A stretch of DNA of 64,000 bases from Aquilaria yunnanensis (Eukaryota; Streptophyta; Magnoliopsida; Malvales; Thymelaeaceae). The translations under genes and the position numbers were made by a program. Positions 45,916 to 59,670 of the stretch are shown piece by piece. Below the pieces are notes generated by a model. That model saw only the letters and a list, made by a program, of their open reading frames with translations, had not been told where the DNA came from and made no database searches. Position 1 is the stretch's first letter, and each line of letters starts with the position of its first letter. The stretch spans positions 90,003,501-90,067,500 of the forward strand of contig CM077595.1 in assembly GCA_039654915.1 (NCBI GenBank). Direction: 5' to 3'.

Positions 45916-46365
45916 CATGCATGGCATGCTTTTTCTGTATTAACAAAATGTGAGAAGAAACATGCTCGCCTGTTGCACATAAAACATGCAACAAATGTTT
46001 CGATTCGATGAGCGGACAGGAGACCAACATATCAAATTATATATAACACAACCAAACAACCAAAAGCAAAAAAAGTTTTGCGGAAAGAAACTCAGAGACA
46101 GTTCCCCAGACTCCATACAATTTGTCACTCATCTATTGTCTCCCTTGCTTATCTTTGCGTTTTTTTTCCTTTTAAGAGTTGTTTTCCACAAAAAATTTTC
46201 AGAGACAAAGTAGATTACAAGCTGAGTGCAGCAAATGAACAGGGGACTCCTTTTCATCTTTTTGGACTAGATCTACAGACTGGACTGTACAGAAGAAAAT
46301 TGTATTCTATGCATGGGATCACTTCCTACTCTCTAGTTTAATCAACCAATAGAACAAAACACCTG
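45693..46365. other. Intergenic, with an (AT)n tract at 45882-45913
   Basis: No gene seen between the hAT-like element and the stop codon of the nuclease gene. It would contain that gene's 3' UTR. Confidence 0.5.
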
Positions 46366-49300
46366 CTATTGTTCAGCTGCCTGAGAGAGCCGTATAATCA
46401 CCGGTGAAAATTCCACCGTGAGTCTGGCATGATCCGAGAGAGAGTAGTTTTCCGGCCACATCCCCTTCTCCACCTCACGAGGGAAGAGGACCGCATTCTT
46501 CACCCTGTAACCAACCACTTCCTCAATCCCCTCTTTGTTGTCTTCTAAATCACAATTTTCTTCTTCCTGCTCCAACCATGCACTGTTCCACACCCTCTGC
46601 AGAAAATCCAACAATTAGTGATCCTTTGTTTCTTAATCTTTCTATGTTGTACATTCAACTTAGAACTTAAAGGCTATCATAGAAAAATCTAGAGAAATTT
46701 AAATCACAACGCCACACACCATATGTTTTTCATGTTCGTCCTTTTAAGCCAAATTACATATGGATTATGGAATGCATCTATGGAGGCCTAGTATATCATT
46801 GACCCATTGTTTGCTACATAGACAAGAAGATCAAACTGTGTATTTAACAAACCTTAAATTCTTCATAATCCAAAACTCCATTCCCATCAACATCTGCCTG
46901 AATCCAAAGATCTCTGATCTCCTGAGAACTCAGCCCATGAGAGTGGCCAACTAAATTTATCTGAATAAGTTGTGGTTTGATGAGTTCCCGACAAATGAGA
47001 ATTTTACTTGCTTGTTGATAATATGAAAGAACCAGATAAGAGCTACCTGTCTGAGTGCTTCACAAAACGCTGAATAAGTTACAAAATTTCGATGGTTATC
47101 AGCCCTCAGCAAGGCAAAGGCATCATCCTCGTTCAATGAAGCTTTCTGAAATTGATACTGAAAAAGAGACAAGTTGAGCACAAATTAGAAGGTAAGGTGA
47201 TTGATATTCACTAAATATATCAGCGGAACATAATTCCCAGAGGCAATTAATTGATGCTCCATATTTATGGTTTAAACGTAAATGCGACAAACATGGGTAA
47301 CAGATTTGCAAGTTAGCACTAGAAATCCACAAATTGTTCATTCTAGGCACATAATTTTAGTAAAAGAAGACAAAATTTTATTTTTTTCCCTCATATCTTT
47401 ATGTTGCAGTATCTCATGTGAACACACAAAAGCCACATCAAATTTGTTTCCAGAACACCATCATTTGCTTTTTACTACTGGTTAGAACTATCCAATTCAA
47501 AACAGAACAATCTATATCTCACAAACAGAAAAATGGAGGCTATAATCAGATGCTTCTTAATCCCATATATCCTTGAAGTTAGCTGGAATATTATGACATT
47601 AGTTGCTGGTGCTTAGCTTATTAAGGGGGGAAAAAACCCTACATCGGAATAAGTATGATACCAAAACACTCAACAAGAACCCAAAAGAGAACCATCATGC
47701 AGACTTATTGCCTTTGAACCATTGCATCAAATAATCACTAAAGCTTGGTGGACTAGTTCAATCACAAGAGTACAAGTTCATGAAACATTACTATCCTAAT
47801 AACCAGCCCAAGTCGGAAGCTAAAATCTGATCAGAGAAGATAGAACGTATAATAAGAAAGGACATAAATGAGAAAGAAAAAAGAAATCATCAGACCCTCA
47901 CTATACTAAAAACTGCTTCATTCCAGCTTGTCTTCAATGACTTCCGCCTTGTATAAGGATTGCGAAGCCATATGAAATCAACCCCACAGATATTCCCCCT
48001 GTGATTTAGATGACTGATCCACTGCAAAATACGACGAATAAAAACAGGAGAACTTTAGTAGCATATTTACATTGTGAAATTGATATGCTAGTCCACAAAG
48101 ACGCATGGATAACCGATGCTCACCTTGTGGGCGTCACTGTCAGTATATTGATGCGCAATATCATACGATGATACAAATCCTTGAGACCTGAGGAATTTGT
48201 AGACGTGCCCACGTTTGCTTCCATTCCAGTCACTATAAAAGCAACAACAGAGATTAGGGGGGGGGGGGGGGGGGAAAACTACTCCCAAAATGCAAGGAAT
48301 CCAATCCAAAAAGAATACATACCCGCAAAGAATGACAGGCATGTGTTTGAGTTTATAATCCCTTTGAAATGCTTCCAAATATTTTAGTATCTTATAAACC
48401 TAACAGAACAAAACAAGAAGATGTAAGGATAAGCAATAATTCAGAAAAAAAAACTGAAACAATACTAGCTATGAGAACTTCTAAGTGGAGCATCACCTAC
48501 CTGATGCAATCTTACTAATGATAAACTGGAATCATGAGGAAATAAGAGGTGCGTGTTCACGATAATCATCTCTTCTCGTACATTGCATTTTAGGTTATGT
48601 AGATAGGGAAACACTGATTGAACATGTAGCAACTGTGCAACCCTGTCTCCGAAATCATTGAACAGCAACTCTCGGTAATTTAGCATTACAAAGTAGTCCT
48701 CATGTATAGAAGTTAGCAAACCTATGAACATTAATAAATTGTTAAAATACGGAAAGTGTAGCTGTAAGAAATAATAGTCAGAATCACATAATTGAACACA
48801 AGATGCAGTTCCAAGAACATTTATCAATTGTCCTATAAAAACTAATACCTATAGAAACTAATTTTAACACGAAAGCACAAGTATACATATCACACGCGAA
48901 AGAAGCCAAATAAAGGAGTCATGAAAGATTACTAAAATGAATTCTATAGCAGCCAGAACTAATCAAAAGCCAAGGTCATCCTATACCCTTCTAGTTTCTA
49001 TGTGCAACAAATACTAGAAGTTCAAAACCTTGGTGCTGATTATTCAAATTCTTTTTTGACTGAACTAAAGAATTAGATTCTTGACCCAAAATCAGCAATT
49101 TGATTGGTCATCTAAAGACTACTTTTACATAAATTGACCATGTGAGCAGAGAAAAAAAAAAGAAAAAAAGAAAAAAAGAAAAAAGAAAAGAAAGAAAAAG
49201 AAAGAGAAAGAAGGCTGCATATTTATATATATACCATCCCCACGGTTGTTGGTTCTTGCCAGCTTGAAGGTGTTGTAGCCTGCAGAGCCGAGCCTTTGCT

Positions 49301-49979
49301 CATACATATGCACCAGTTCGTCACTGCCTACCCAGAACTCCTAATTATCGATTATGTCAACCATCGGTTAGAACTGGAAAAGCAGCAAAACTTCGCTGAT
49401 TAACGGGGAAAGAGTACGAAGAACGTGACCATTCAATTGGAAGGAAAATCAAACTTTAGAAGAATGGAAGTAGCACTTTGTTTAGCAGAAAATACAAAAG
49501 AAAAATCAAATTTGGAAGGAGAGAGAACCTGCAGACATATGATTGAAGACCTTTCATAAAGCAACCAATCTAAAATTCTATCATTTCGAGCCAACCAGAA
49601 TGCTTTAAAATCACTTTCTCGAATTCTTTGATTCTGCGTAACAAAAACACAAAAGGCGGGATAAGAAAAGGAACACAGCATTGAAAGAAATCGATACAAA
49701 GCGGCAACGAAAGAAGACCTGGGAATCAAGACGCTTGTAGATTGGAGCCAGAATATTAAAAGTGGTGCAAGAAACGCAGGGCTCCCCCAAATGGCGGCTA
49801 CTTGTCCTGAGAATCGTGCCTCTGAAAACCTTGGAGTCGTTCTCATCCGAATCCGATTTCGCGATATCGGGATTATTATGAACAGATTCCATAACCATCA
49901 CCTGATAAACCACCCAGAAACCAGCAAAAAGACTAAGACACAGAACTCTACGAGCCAGAAACCAACAACAAATTTTCAA
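46366..49979 (-). CDS. Endonuclease/exonuclease/phosphatase-family protein with EF-hand (At1g02270-like)
   Basis: Ten exons on the minus strand: 49979-49719, 49633-49529, 49340-49235, 48721-48501, 48399-48323, 48232-48124, 48021-47896, 47157-47047, 46960-46853 and 46596-46366. All junctions are GT/AG and in phase, giving 484 residues. The N-terminal half is a CCR4-like DNase I/phosphatase fold with its active-site blocks intact: CTTFNILAP, ICLQEFWVG, NNRGDGLLTSI, VNTHLLFPH, CGDWNGSKRG and SLSDHARL. Between the last two is a calcium-binding EF-hand loop DVDGNGVLDYEE (exon 9). The match is to the plant family typified by Arabidopsis At1g02270; substrate unknown. The start could be the Met at 49979, giving a hydrophobic leader (CLSLFAGFWVVYQV), or the Met 27 codons later. 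Confidence 0.9.
48257..48274. repeat. Uninterrupted run of 18 G in intron 5
   Basis: Poly-G on the plus strand, poly-C in the transcript, about 25 bp before exon 6 of the nuclease gene. It acts as an extended pyrimidine tract before the TATAG acceptor. The exact length may be a sequencing artefact. Confidence 0.85.
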
Positions 49980-51564
49980 GAAAACCCATTAGCCCTGCGA
50001 GTTCGGGGATCGAGAAACATCCTCGTCCATTACCATTCTGAGAACCGCTAGGTTAAATTAAAGCGGTGGCCTTCTGTGTCAGTGCTTGTGCGAAGAAGAG
50101 GAAGGAGGACAAAAAAGATAAGGAACGCGAAGAAGAAGAAAAAGTTATGTACAGGTGTGTGTGAGATTCTTTTCTCCTCGAGCTTGTGGACGCCGAAATC
50201 GAAATTTATGTGCCAAAGGCTTACGATTGGGAAAATTATTTATTGAGGAGATGAAAATAAAATAATAATGATAAGATGGAATAAATAAATAATTGAAACT
50301 GGGAGTGGCTCTTCTCCTGCTGCTGCTGGTGCCTCCTTTTACTGCCCTGGAAGCGAGACAACGGGCTCCCATCGAAATTTAGAAAACGGAGGGTGGCACG
50401 CCACTCACTCTGGCAGCTTTCTCCTTCTCTGTGGGCTCTTTTCCGTTGCATTTACGGTTAAACCGTAACCTTCCCCGCTGCCCAAAATCAAATTCCAATG
50501 AGGCATCAGACGATCCGTTGGGCTGAATGTCACAAACTAACGGTATTTGGTAGTTATTATCAAAGGATGGGGGTTATCATTTTAAATAAATATCTATAAT
50601 TATAAAGTGAATAAAATAGTTATTATTGGGGAAGAAATATATTATTCTAAATAAATCTTTGTAATTATAGAGAAAATAAAATTTAAAATTTAAATTATTT
50701 CTGTAGAAAAAATCTCTCATTTTCAAATGAAAATATTAGCATCATTATAATTTGGTATGAGTATATGCAGAATTGATGCAATATATTGTTGAACTGATGT
50801 CTAAAACTATTATTCTCATGTCTAGACCTATTGTTCTAGTATCTACTATTATTTTTCTAATATCTGATTATATTAGATGTATAAATTAATTAGTCTAATG
50901 TTTAGTACAATAATAAAAGATATTTTATTTTATAAACCCTTTTAAAAATAATATGATTATCCTTTTAGTTAATAAAAAATTTAAATTCCAAAAAATTACC
51001 TTATTCATTTAATTTTCATACCTCACAATTGTTAACACTTCCATTATATGGTAGATGTCCACCAGAATGGACACAAGAAGTTCTCAATTCCAATCTGGCT
51101 TTTTAATTTAACATAATGTGAAATTGCGTCTCTCTTTACCAATCTGCATGATTTAATCAAACATATGATAAATCATTATGAATTGAGATCTTCATGGCCA
51201 ACTTCAAGTAGGAAAGATGTACACATGGCTGGAAACGCGTCAAAAAATATCAGATATTTTGAGGCCAATATAAATTAATGCAAGCCGTTCAATCCAACCT
51301 CTGTAAATAGAACAAATTTAGTTAGAAATAGTCCTAATATACTTTTTCTATCAGGTACTCCTTGGTGCAAGCAAAAAAAGAAAAAAAAGGAAAAAAATGA
51401 CGTGGGAGTCTCATTCAGTTGACTTGAAGCACATTATTGATGATTTCAGCCAAGTTAATTTAACTTGAAGCATATTATTTATGGTTGATTAAACATTTAT
51501 CCACATACCATGTTCAATCGTGTCCTTCCACCCGTTAATGGGAATATCAAGAAAATGCATATAA
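49980..51564. other. Upstream region of the nuclease gene, no further gene
   Basis: 49980-50450 is the GC-richer 5' flank and likely 5' UTR and promoter. Overlapping short frames on both strands here look like chance. 50450-51564 is AT-rich with nothing recognised. Confidence 0.45.
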
Positions 51565-51573
51565 AAATTAGAT

Positions 51574-52291
51574 GGCCAAAATGCACATATGGTTCCTTAA
51601 CTTTGCCAACTCTAATGAGTTAATCATTTATCTTTGACTCAATACAAATTAGTCCTTCAACTTTGAAAAGTTAGCAAGTTAGTGCAAACTGGATGACAGG
51701 CCAGACCATGTTAAACCAACATAATCGTCGTCTTTCTTCCCCTTGCCACTGCCTCCCAGCCATCTTTGTCAAATCTCCCCCCTTCATTGTATCTCTATCG
51801 AATCCGCACCCTCCATCAATTCCAGCTCCTCATCAAATCTAGCATTGCCAAATCTGACTGTTTACCCCTCACCACCGTACATCCTACTCGCCGCTTTTGT
51901 TGCAAGAGCTGCTCTACTGCCCTCAACACCCTTGTACATTGCAATCCCATCTTGGCCCACAACCTTCTTCCCTACACTCCATCGAGACTTCCCTTCACTC
52001 GATGGACAACCTTATTCACTCGACACTGAGCCATTCGAACAACCAGTCCACAAAACACCCAGACCTCTATTTTTAATACACCAAATCGTCTAACAAACGA
52101 TGTTAAGTCACAAGGCTTCCAAACTAGACGTTTTCCACCAAACACTGGATTAAATCGTTTAGTTTAGAGAACTTTAGGGACTAATATGCTTAATCTGAAA
52201 AAAATTAGAGGACTAACTAACACTGAGTCAAACAAAAAAGACTAACTCACTCGAGTTTATCAAGTTAGAGGAGCATATGTGCATTTCGGCC
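51574..52291. mobile_element. MULE-like non-autonomous element with perfect 9-bp duplication
   Basis: Ends GGCCAAAATGCACATATG and (reverse complement) GGCCGAAATGCACATATG, with inverted similarity continuing for about 90 bp. AAATTAGAT flanks both sides (51565-51573 and 52292-52300). The 0.7 kb interior has only chance frames. Confidence 0.85.
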
Positions 52292-52390
52292 AAATTAGAT
52301 ATATAATTAAAGTGAAACAAATGTATACTAAGTGTATAAAAATTAGATATATACTTAAAGTGAAACAAATGTATACTAAATCTAGATAAA
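52292..52390. repeat. Two direct copies of a 48-bp unit next to the MULE
   Basis: Both contain AAATTAGATATATA, TTAAAGTGAAACAAATGTAT and ACTAA. The second copy shows what the MULE target looked like before insertion. Confidence 0.8.
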
Positions 52391-53954
52391 ATGATTTCAA
52401 TACCAGATAATTGCATATCAGAAATAGAAAATATATTTTAAATAGTCATACACCTAAAGAGAAAGAAATATATCTCAAATTTAAACAAGATGATCTCAAT
52501 AATAGATAAATGCATACTAGAACTAGAATAATGTTTCTCGAAATTAAACAAATGCATTTAGAATGGCCTAAATTTGTTTTGTATGCCTTAACTTTTTTGA
52601 ATTAAACACTTTGTTCATAGAAATATGACTTAAATTGACTCACCCCTTGAACCATAAAAACTATAGCCCTTTTGACAAAAAAACGAAGTTAGTGAGTCAA
52701 AGGCAATATGTCTCAACTTTTGTACTTCGAGAAAAATGCATAGCTTAACAATGAAAATAATCAAGTTATCATACTAAGAGTGCAAAATGGATTTAGGCTT
52801 TTGAAGATAGACATACAATCAAAGTGAAATAAAAATATATCTTAAGTCTAGACAATATGATCTCAATTTTAGAGAAATGTATCTTAGAACTAGACATACA
52901 ATCAGCACAACATAAATATATCTCAAAGATGGGAAGATGATTTTAATCTTAGACAAGTTCATATTAGAAGTAGATAAATATATCTCAGGACAAGCACTAT
53001 AAGAGAAATGCGCAAAAGTGAGTTAAAATGAGTGAATGAAAAGCAATTAAATGAGTTATTTGTATTTTTTCTAGTCGCCAATGATGAGCAATTGAATAGC
53101 GACTAACCCAAGTGACTGAAATTTCTAATCATTTTTTTTATTTTAGCTGGTAGATATTAAAATTAAAAATATCAAATATAAAAATTAATCCCTTGACCAA
53201 TAGCACATAATTACTAATTAATATTTCAACCAAGCATGAGCCAACAAGAACGGAATAGTCTAGTACAATAGTGTACAGGAAGTTAGAAAATATGAAATTA
53301 ATAGAAAAGAAATGAAGTTTTTCTTCAACAAAGGTTTTAATTTTTTTCTGTTGGATGAAGTTTGAAGATGAAATTAATGGAGAAGATTTGAAGCTTTTTT
53401 AGATGTTCCTTATAATGGAAAGTCGTGAGGCATGTCAATCACTTTCACATGAGACTCATATTTTGAACAATTGAATAACAATTAATTCATTCAGCCATCA
53501 ACTCATCATTAGTCACTTTTTTGTTGCATCTGCTATCCAAAATTTAAACATCAAGTGCTTTTCAGTTACTCCAGTGACGTTAGTTATTTTTCAATTACTC
53601 CTACAACAGAATACAACATCCTTCATCTCATACTTCCTCATCCTCTCGTTCTTCATCATCTTAGTCACTCCTATCAGTTATTTTTTTTAAATTCTCTTAT
53701 GGTGTAGATATATACATCTTGAAATTAGATAATTTAGTATAAATGAATGCTAATTTAATAATGCTAAGTTGAGTGGATGTACACCTAAGGGTGAACATGA
53801 GTTGGGTAAATCCAAAGCCCAACCCAAACCACCCCCATTGGGTTGGGTAAAAATTGATCATGGTTCACAGGTTGGTTCCATATATAGGAGAATTGAAGGT
53901 TTTTGGATTAGTTCTGATTCCATATGGAACTAACCTAAGGTGGAACCAAACGTA

Positions 53955-53992
<38 letters not shown>

Positions 53993-55739
53993 AAAATTTT
54001 AGTATTACTGATATATATATATAAAGAATTATAATGATCATTTTATGTTTTTTATATTAAACCCTTAAACTAATATCCCAAATTGAAACAATATGAAAGT
54101 TGGGGATCATTTACCAAATTTCTTCATATTCACTTAAATCACTTCGTTTCCTAAACTGAATACTCATAGGTCATTTTGCTTTTGATCTTCCATTCCAAAC
54201 TATTCTCTACGACACAATCATCATATTTTTTTTCATTTATGAGTCATGCGAAACTAAAAATTTATAATATCTACATATTTTAGGTTTTGATACTGAAAAA
54301 AATGATTTTAAAGGCCCAGCTTTCTATATTTAATGTCATAGCAATGTTGGAATTACTGAGAGGAAGTAAACTAGTTGAGATAAAAGATACTCCATAAGCA
54401 ACTCTTTTGAACTATGTTGGTAAAAACAACATTTTAAACTCTTTTAGATGTGTCTAAGTTCATATATTTAAATATTAATTTAATTATATATCATGCTGAA
54501 TTTTTCATAAAAATGGTTATAAATGCAATTTTATTGAATTTTGATGTTGTTATAGGTATATGACATAAACCGAAAAGCTGGAGAACCAGAACAAAAAAAC
54601 TCAGAACTATGGTTCTAGTTCTGTTTAATTCTTAGTTCTTGAGTTGGGTAAAAAAATTTTAAAACTAAGGCCATTTTAGATTAATTTGTTTCTACTATAA
54701 AACAGAACCAACATGAACCATCTCCAATGCTATGGCAGCTAACCCCTACATATACTTTAATGATGTCGTATGAAAATAATTAAAACAGAAAACATATACA
54801 ATATTAAGTTAATAATAAGTTACAGAAATTTATAAATCTGCTTTGTTATTTACTTATTTGTTTGTTTTGCCTTTAGGATTGTGCAATGAAAATAGCTCTA
54901 ATTAATTTGAATATTAAAAAAAAAAAAAAAAAAAAAAAGGAAACAAAGAAAGTGTTGGAGTTACGGGTGAACGTAAGCAAGTCGGTGCGGGTGTCTGTTT
55001 GGGTGCAGCGCATGTACAAAGAGCCACACCGACAGGGACACGCGGTTGTGTTTCCTTGCATCACACCGCAACTCTTTGATGCGTCTCCCTTTAATTTCAA
55101 CCTTTTTTATTCGTTCATTTATGAATTGCCCGCAGGCGGAGCTCAATTTCGTTCCTCTTAACGTTTTATGTGTTAGAAAATTTGCCCCACTATGAAAAGC
55201 TTGCTGTGATGTTACATAAAAAAAGTGCATGTTGGCGTGGCACTCAAAGTTTTTACATATAAATAATATATTTTATAAAATAAAAACATAATCATTTTAA
55301 GGTATGGAAAATAAAAATGCTAATTCTTTCAAACATCACACAAAATTTATAATACATTTGATGAATTAAATATAACAATTAATATAGATTTTACTTAAGA
55401 ACATCAAAAACTAAAAATGAAATTAAAAAGTGTATTTTTCTAGCTCCAGGATAGTGTGGTACAGCACAAGATGACAAAGATATTCAATACTACCCAGTAT
55501 AATCTAATACAAAAAATGGAAAAAGATACACTATTCTTGCACCGTTTTTCCGACCGACATGAGATGCGCACTGCTAAAACATAAAATTGAAAACGATGTT
55601 GGAACTCATGTTTCTCAAAGTTATTCTCATTCGGCCAAACACGTTTCTAAAAGTTGAATCTATATATTGCATAAGAGCAAGAAAAGATTTGATCCATGTA
55701 TCAAAAAGCATAATAATAACAATAATAACAATAATAATA
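52391..55739. other. No gene seen; AT-rich with simple repeats
   Basis: It contains an (AT)n tract at 53957-53989 and an A-tract at 54914-54938 followed by 200 bp of higher GC with short frames on both strands. 53030-53680 holds inverted AGTCACT/AGCGACTAA words similar to 22780-22950. None of this supports a gene. Confidence 0.45.
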
Positions 55740-55963
55740 CTCCATTCGTCCCACTTTTTTTATTCAATTTGACTTTTTTTATTAGTTTGATTTAAATTTA
55801 TTTATATTATTAATTATTAGAAAAAAATTAAAAAAATATATTTAAAAACTATGAATTTTGGTTTATTATTTATATACAAAGGTTTTTTATTTATATATTA
55901 AAATGTAAAAAAAAATTAATAATTTATTACTGAAAAATGAAGTGTAAAAAATTTTGGACAGAG
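55740..55963. mobile_element. Stowaway-type MITE, 224 bp
   Basis: Ends CTCCATTCGTCCCA and (reverse complement) CTCTGTCCAAAATT between TA dinucleotides. AT-rich centre. Confidence 0.65.
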
Positions 55964-56218
55964 TAAGTGATAAGCAAACAAACAAATAAATAAATAAAAT
56001 AAAAATATTTGTTCCTTTATTTTTTTTAATCCTTCATAAAACTGAACATGAAAATGTTCACACGCTTTATGATAACAATCAAGAGAGACTCATGTCTAGA
56101 TAACAGAAAATTTCCCTACTTTATTTTCCTTGCACGGTAGCAAGTTCATAAAGATATGATCCATTTCGACATACCTCAAAAAAATTTGGCACTTCCCCAC
56201 GCACCTAGCTCGGTTGAT

Positions 56219-57314
56219 GGGTAAATTGTATCCCTGGCCCATAATTTTTTATTATTATCCTATTTTAAACGTTAACCTCAAAACCTTATATAAGAAGTTT
56301 TCAACTTTAATTTTTTATTCCATTTTACATATTTGAAGGGCGGAAAGCGTTAAAACTGACAGAATTAACAACGTGGCATACCACCTTAGGATGATTTGTC
56401 ACATGGCACAATGAATGGACCTTAGCAATTATGTGGAAAATAAAGAATAAAAGAATAAAAAAATAAAAACCCTAGCCTAACCTTACTCGACGCTTTCAAC
56501 GACTGCACAAGCTGTCACCGTCATTAATCAACTATCATCCGCTACTCAACCCTCCCTTAACCTCAAGTAGTCACTCCAAATTCGTTCCAGCCATCAAAGA
56601 CACTAATTGAAGAAGAGAAGCTTTTTTGATTCGGCCATAAATTGAGATTGGGCGGAGGTTCTATGATTCAGACTGAGGAAATGCAATTTGGTGGAGACGA
56701 ATTAGCATGAGGCGATTCCTCAGTTATCCTGAAAGCATCACTGCCAAGAGAACTAGGAAAAGATCTGGTTTTGTTGGCCTTGTTCATGAATCTCTGATTT
56801 CATTCACCTCGTATATTCAATTTCGTTTGCTTATCTTTGAGGATGGCAAAATGGGAGATAGAAAGGGGCATTCAATTTCAAGACAAATAGCGATTTAACA
56901 ATTCAGGCAGCATGAGAGGACGGTGATTTGATGATTTAGCTTGTGTGGGAGGATAGACAACGGTTCAGACGAACAACATGGGAGGGTGTGAATGGACAGG
57001 CGATGCTGGTGTGAACAAATGAAATCTTCATTCATGCGAAGCTTTTCCCTTTTTTGTGTGTTTTTTTTATTTTTTATTAGTTTTCTTTCTTTCTACATCA
57101 TCACTAATAGTTGATTATTATGTCACTGTGACAAGTCGCTCCATACTAAGATGCCGCATTGTCAGTTTCATTAATTTTAACATTTTTCATTCTTCAAAGG
57201 TTTAAAATGGAATAAACAATTATGGTTGATTAGTTTCCATACGAGATTTTGAGGTTAATGTTCAAAATAAAATAATAATAATAAAAGGTTAGGGGCCACA
57301 TGTGCAATTAACCC
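56219..57314. mobile_element. Long-terminal-inverted-repeat element (MULE-like), 1.1 kb
   Basis: The left end GGGTAAATTGTATCCCTGGC and the reverse complement of the right end, GGGTTAATTGCACATGTGGC, stay similar for about 75 bp (shared TTATTATTATCCTATTTT, TTAACCTCAAAA). The target duplication is unclear; a shared CCTAGC lies just outside. A short frame at 56707-56898 has no recognisable domain. Confidence 0.6.
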
Positions 57315-58900
57315 CTCCCTAGCAACACACTCAATCAAATTGTAAAATATAACTCAATGCCCCCTGTGTCTCATGGGGTGAAACAATTCACCTACAGCTT
57401 TCTTAGATGCTTATTTAACCCCTATTTTAGATATATTTGTAAGTTTGTGACATACTTTTGATTTAAAAAAAAAAATAATTTGGCACTGGGCTACTTTTAT
57501 ATAAAAGTAATTTGGCGCGTAATGTGCTACTTTAAGTCGTGAGTACTTCCAATAATAATAATAATAATAATAATAAAAGGGTCATGCTTTAAATGACGAT
57601 TTTTTAAGTGCACTTCATTACTCGAGTCCTTAATGTTATGATTCAGGTCTCATTAGAAGTAAAAAAAAAAAATGTTAAGTTATGCATTATTTATTTTCTC
57701 AAAATTCATGATTTGTATATACTGAACTTAAAGTATATAAAAATTTATTTTGCTCAACTTTATTTTTTTATTAATTTTAATTTCCTATTATGTATTATTC
57801 TTATATAAAGTAATTATTTGTCAAAGTTATCAGTTTATTAATACTTTACACTTTAAGAACTCGAGAAATTAATTACATGATTTTTTTTTATAAAAATAAG
57901 TATTTTTATTAATTTTCTAACTTAACCACCAAAAATGATAGAAAATTTTTTACAGAAATATTATTGAATTAATTTCTAAACTTTTTAAAATATAAAATAT
58001 AAATAAATAGATAAGTTTTATAAATAATCACTTTATATAAAGATGATATACTATATAATACAAAAAAAATTCATCCGTTTTCCCTTTTTTTCTCATTGAC
58101 AGACTTGCAGGGAGATACATACCCAACGGAGATATTTTGCAAAGATTTTCCAATTAGATTCTGGAGCATTCCCCCTTCCCAGCCCCACCCAAAAAGATAC
58201 AAAAAGCAAAATTAAAGTTTCTTGTCAATTACATTTTTAACCCTCAAACTTTACTTTATTTTTTAAATTTTAATATAAGCTATCCTGTAATATGTTTTGA
58301 TAAATATAAACTTTCTAACAATTTTTTTATAGTTGACGGAATGTTCAGATTATCAATTTTTCCTGATTGCCAATGCAAGGAAGTTGATTTTTCTGCTAGA
58401 GTTTAAAGAGAAGGTGGGTTTTGAAATCTGATGGATAAAAATGTAATTAAAATCTAATCTCAATATAATCGATCCAATAATAATAAAGCAATGCAGAATA
58501 TCGGGTCAGAAAAGAAAGCCCAAAGGTAAAAAGCACCAGGCCAGAATGATAGCCCATGCGAATGGCAATCACCCACCCATGCATCCATTTCCTTGGAATC
58601 AGGTTCCGTAAGCCTGGCGGATGCCCCCCAAAAAAAAAAAAATCTTCAACAACAATTTTGCCTCTAATCTCATCATTACTATTACCACTAACTTCTACAA
58701 CCCATGAGGCTGCTACTATTCATTCTACGGGAAAATATAGTGCCTTTACAATTTTCCCTCTTTAGGTTGTGGCGCTCATGTGTTAGCTGTATTTCTCCTT
58801 TTTCCTCTTTTATTTTTTAAGATACGATTGCTTCTTTTGAAAATTTGATCTAATTTTTGTAAGGAAGTAGCTTTCTTTAGGGCCTTTCTCGCTATTGTCC
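57315..58900. other. No gene seen
   Basis: AT-rich sequence with an (AAT)n run near 57551-57580. Short frames only. Confidence 0.5.
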
Positions 58901-59009
58901 CAGTGTCATTTTATTTCACGTTTCCAGTCCTTATATTGTTTCCATGTCCCATATTAGACCCTAAGCCTGATCAGTTTTGCGTTTTGGTCCCTAAACTTAA
59001 CAGCTACTT

Positions 59010-59670
59010 AATTACAGTAATTCATCATGGTTTGTTTTTTTTTTTTTTAGTAAAATAGATTTTTTTTCTTAACTTTTATTAAGTCAATTGTTAAATTCTT
59101 AATACCTAAAGTTTTTACATTTTCTCTCTTGGTCCCCAAACTATTTTTGTTGTTTTTCTTCATTATTATTTTCTCAAACAAAACTTTAGTCACTATGATT
59201 TGTCCTTTTTTGTATAATTTTGATTGATTCCAATTTAGTCAAATTATTTCTTTTCTTTTTCTTTTACCTTTACTACGTTAATGGTTAAACCATTCATTGA
59301 TTAACATAAATTAAATACAACTCTATATTTTTTTTATGATGTATTATTCTATAAAGTAAAACATTGGTTACCATGGTTTGTTTAATTTTTTTTTTCAGTA
59401 AAATAGAGATTTTTTCTTAATTTTTATTAAGTCAATTGTTAAACCTTTAATGCCTTAAGTTTTTGCATTTTCTCTCTTGATTCCCAAACTATTTTTTTTC
59501 ATTATTATTTTCTTAAACAAAAATTTAGTCATTATGATTTTTCCATTTATTGTATGATTTCGGTTGATTCCGCTTTAGTCAATTTATTTATTTTCTTTTC
59601 TTTTTTACCTTTACTGTGTTAATGGTTAAACTATTTATTGATTAACATAAATTAAAAATAATTTTTATTT
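59010..59670. repeat. Two tandem copies of a roughly 340 bp unit
   Basis: 59010-59345 and 59362-59670 share ATGGTTTGTT, TAAGTCAATTGTTAAA, TTTTCTCTCTTG, CCCAAACTATTTTT, GATTAACATAAATTAAA and the order between them. Diverged parts of the same family are at 60690-61010, 61640-61754 and 63194-63480. Confidence 0.75.

Noticed and set aside
50145..50451. Short minus-strand frames upstream of the nuclease gene
   Set aside because: No conserved features; probably 5' UTR or promoter sequence.
51743..52093. 116-codon frame
   Set aside because: It lies inside the MULE-like element and has no recognisable domain; an overlapping frame is equally long.
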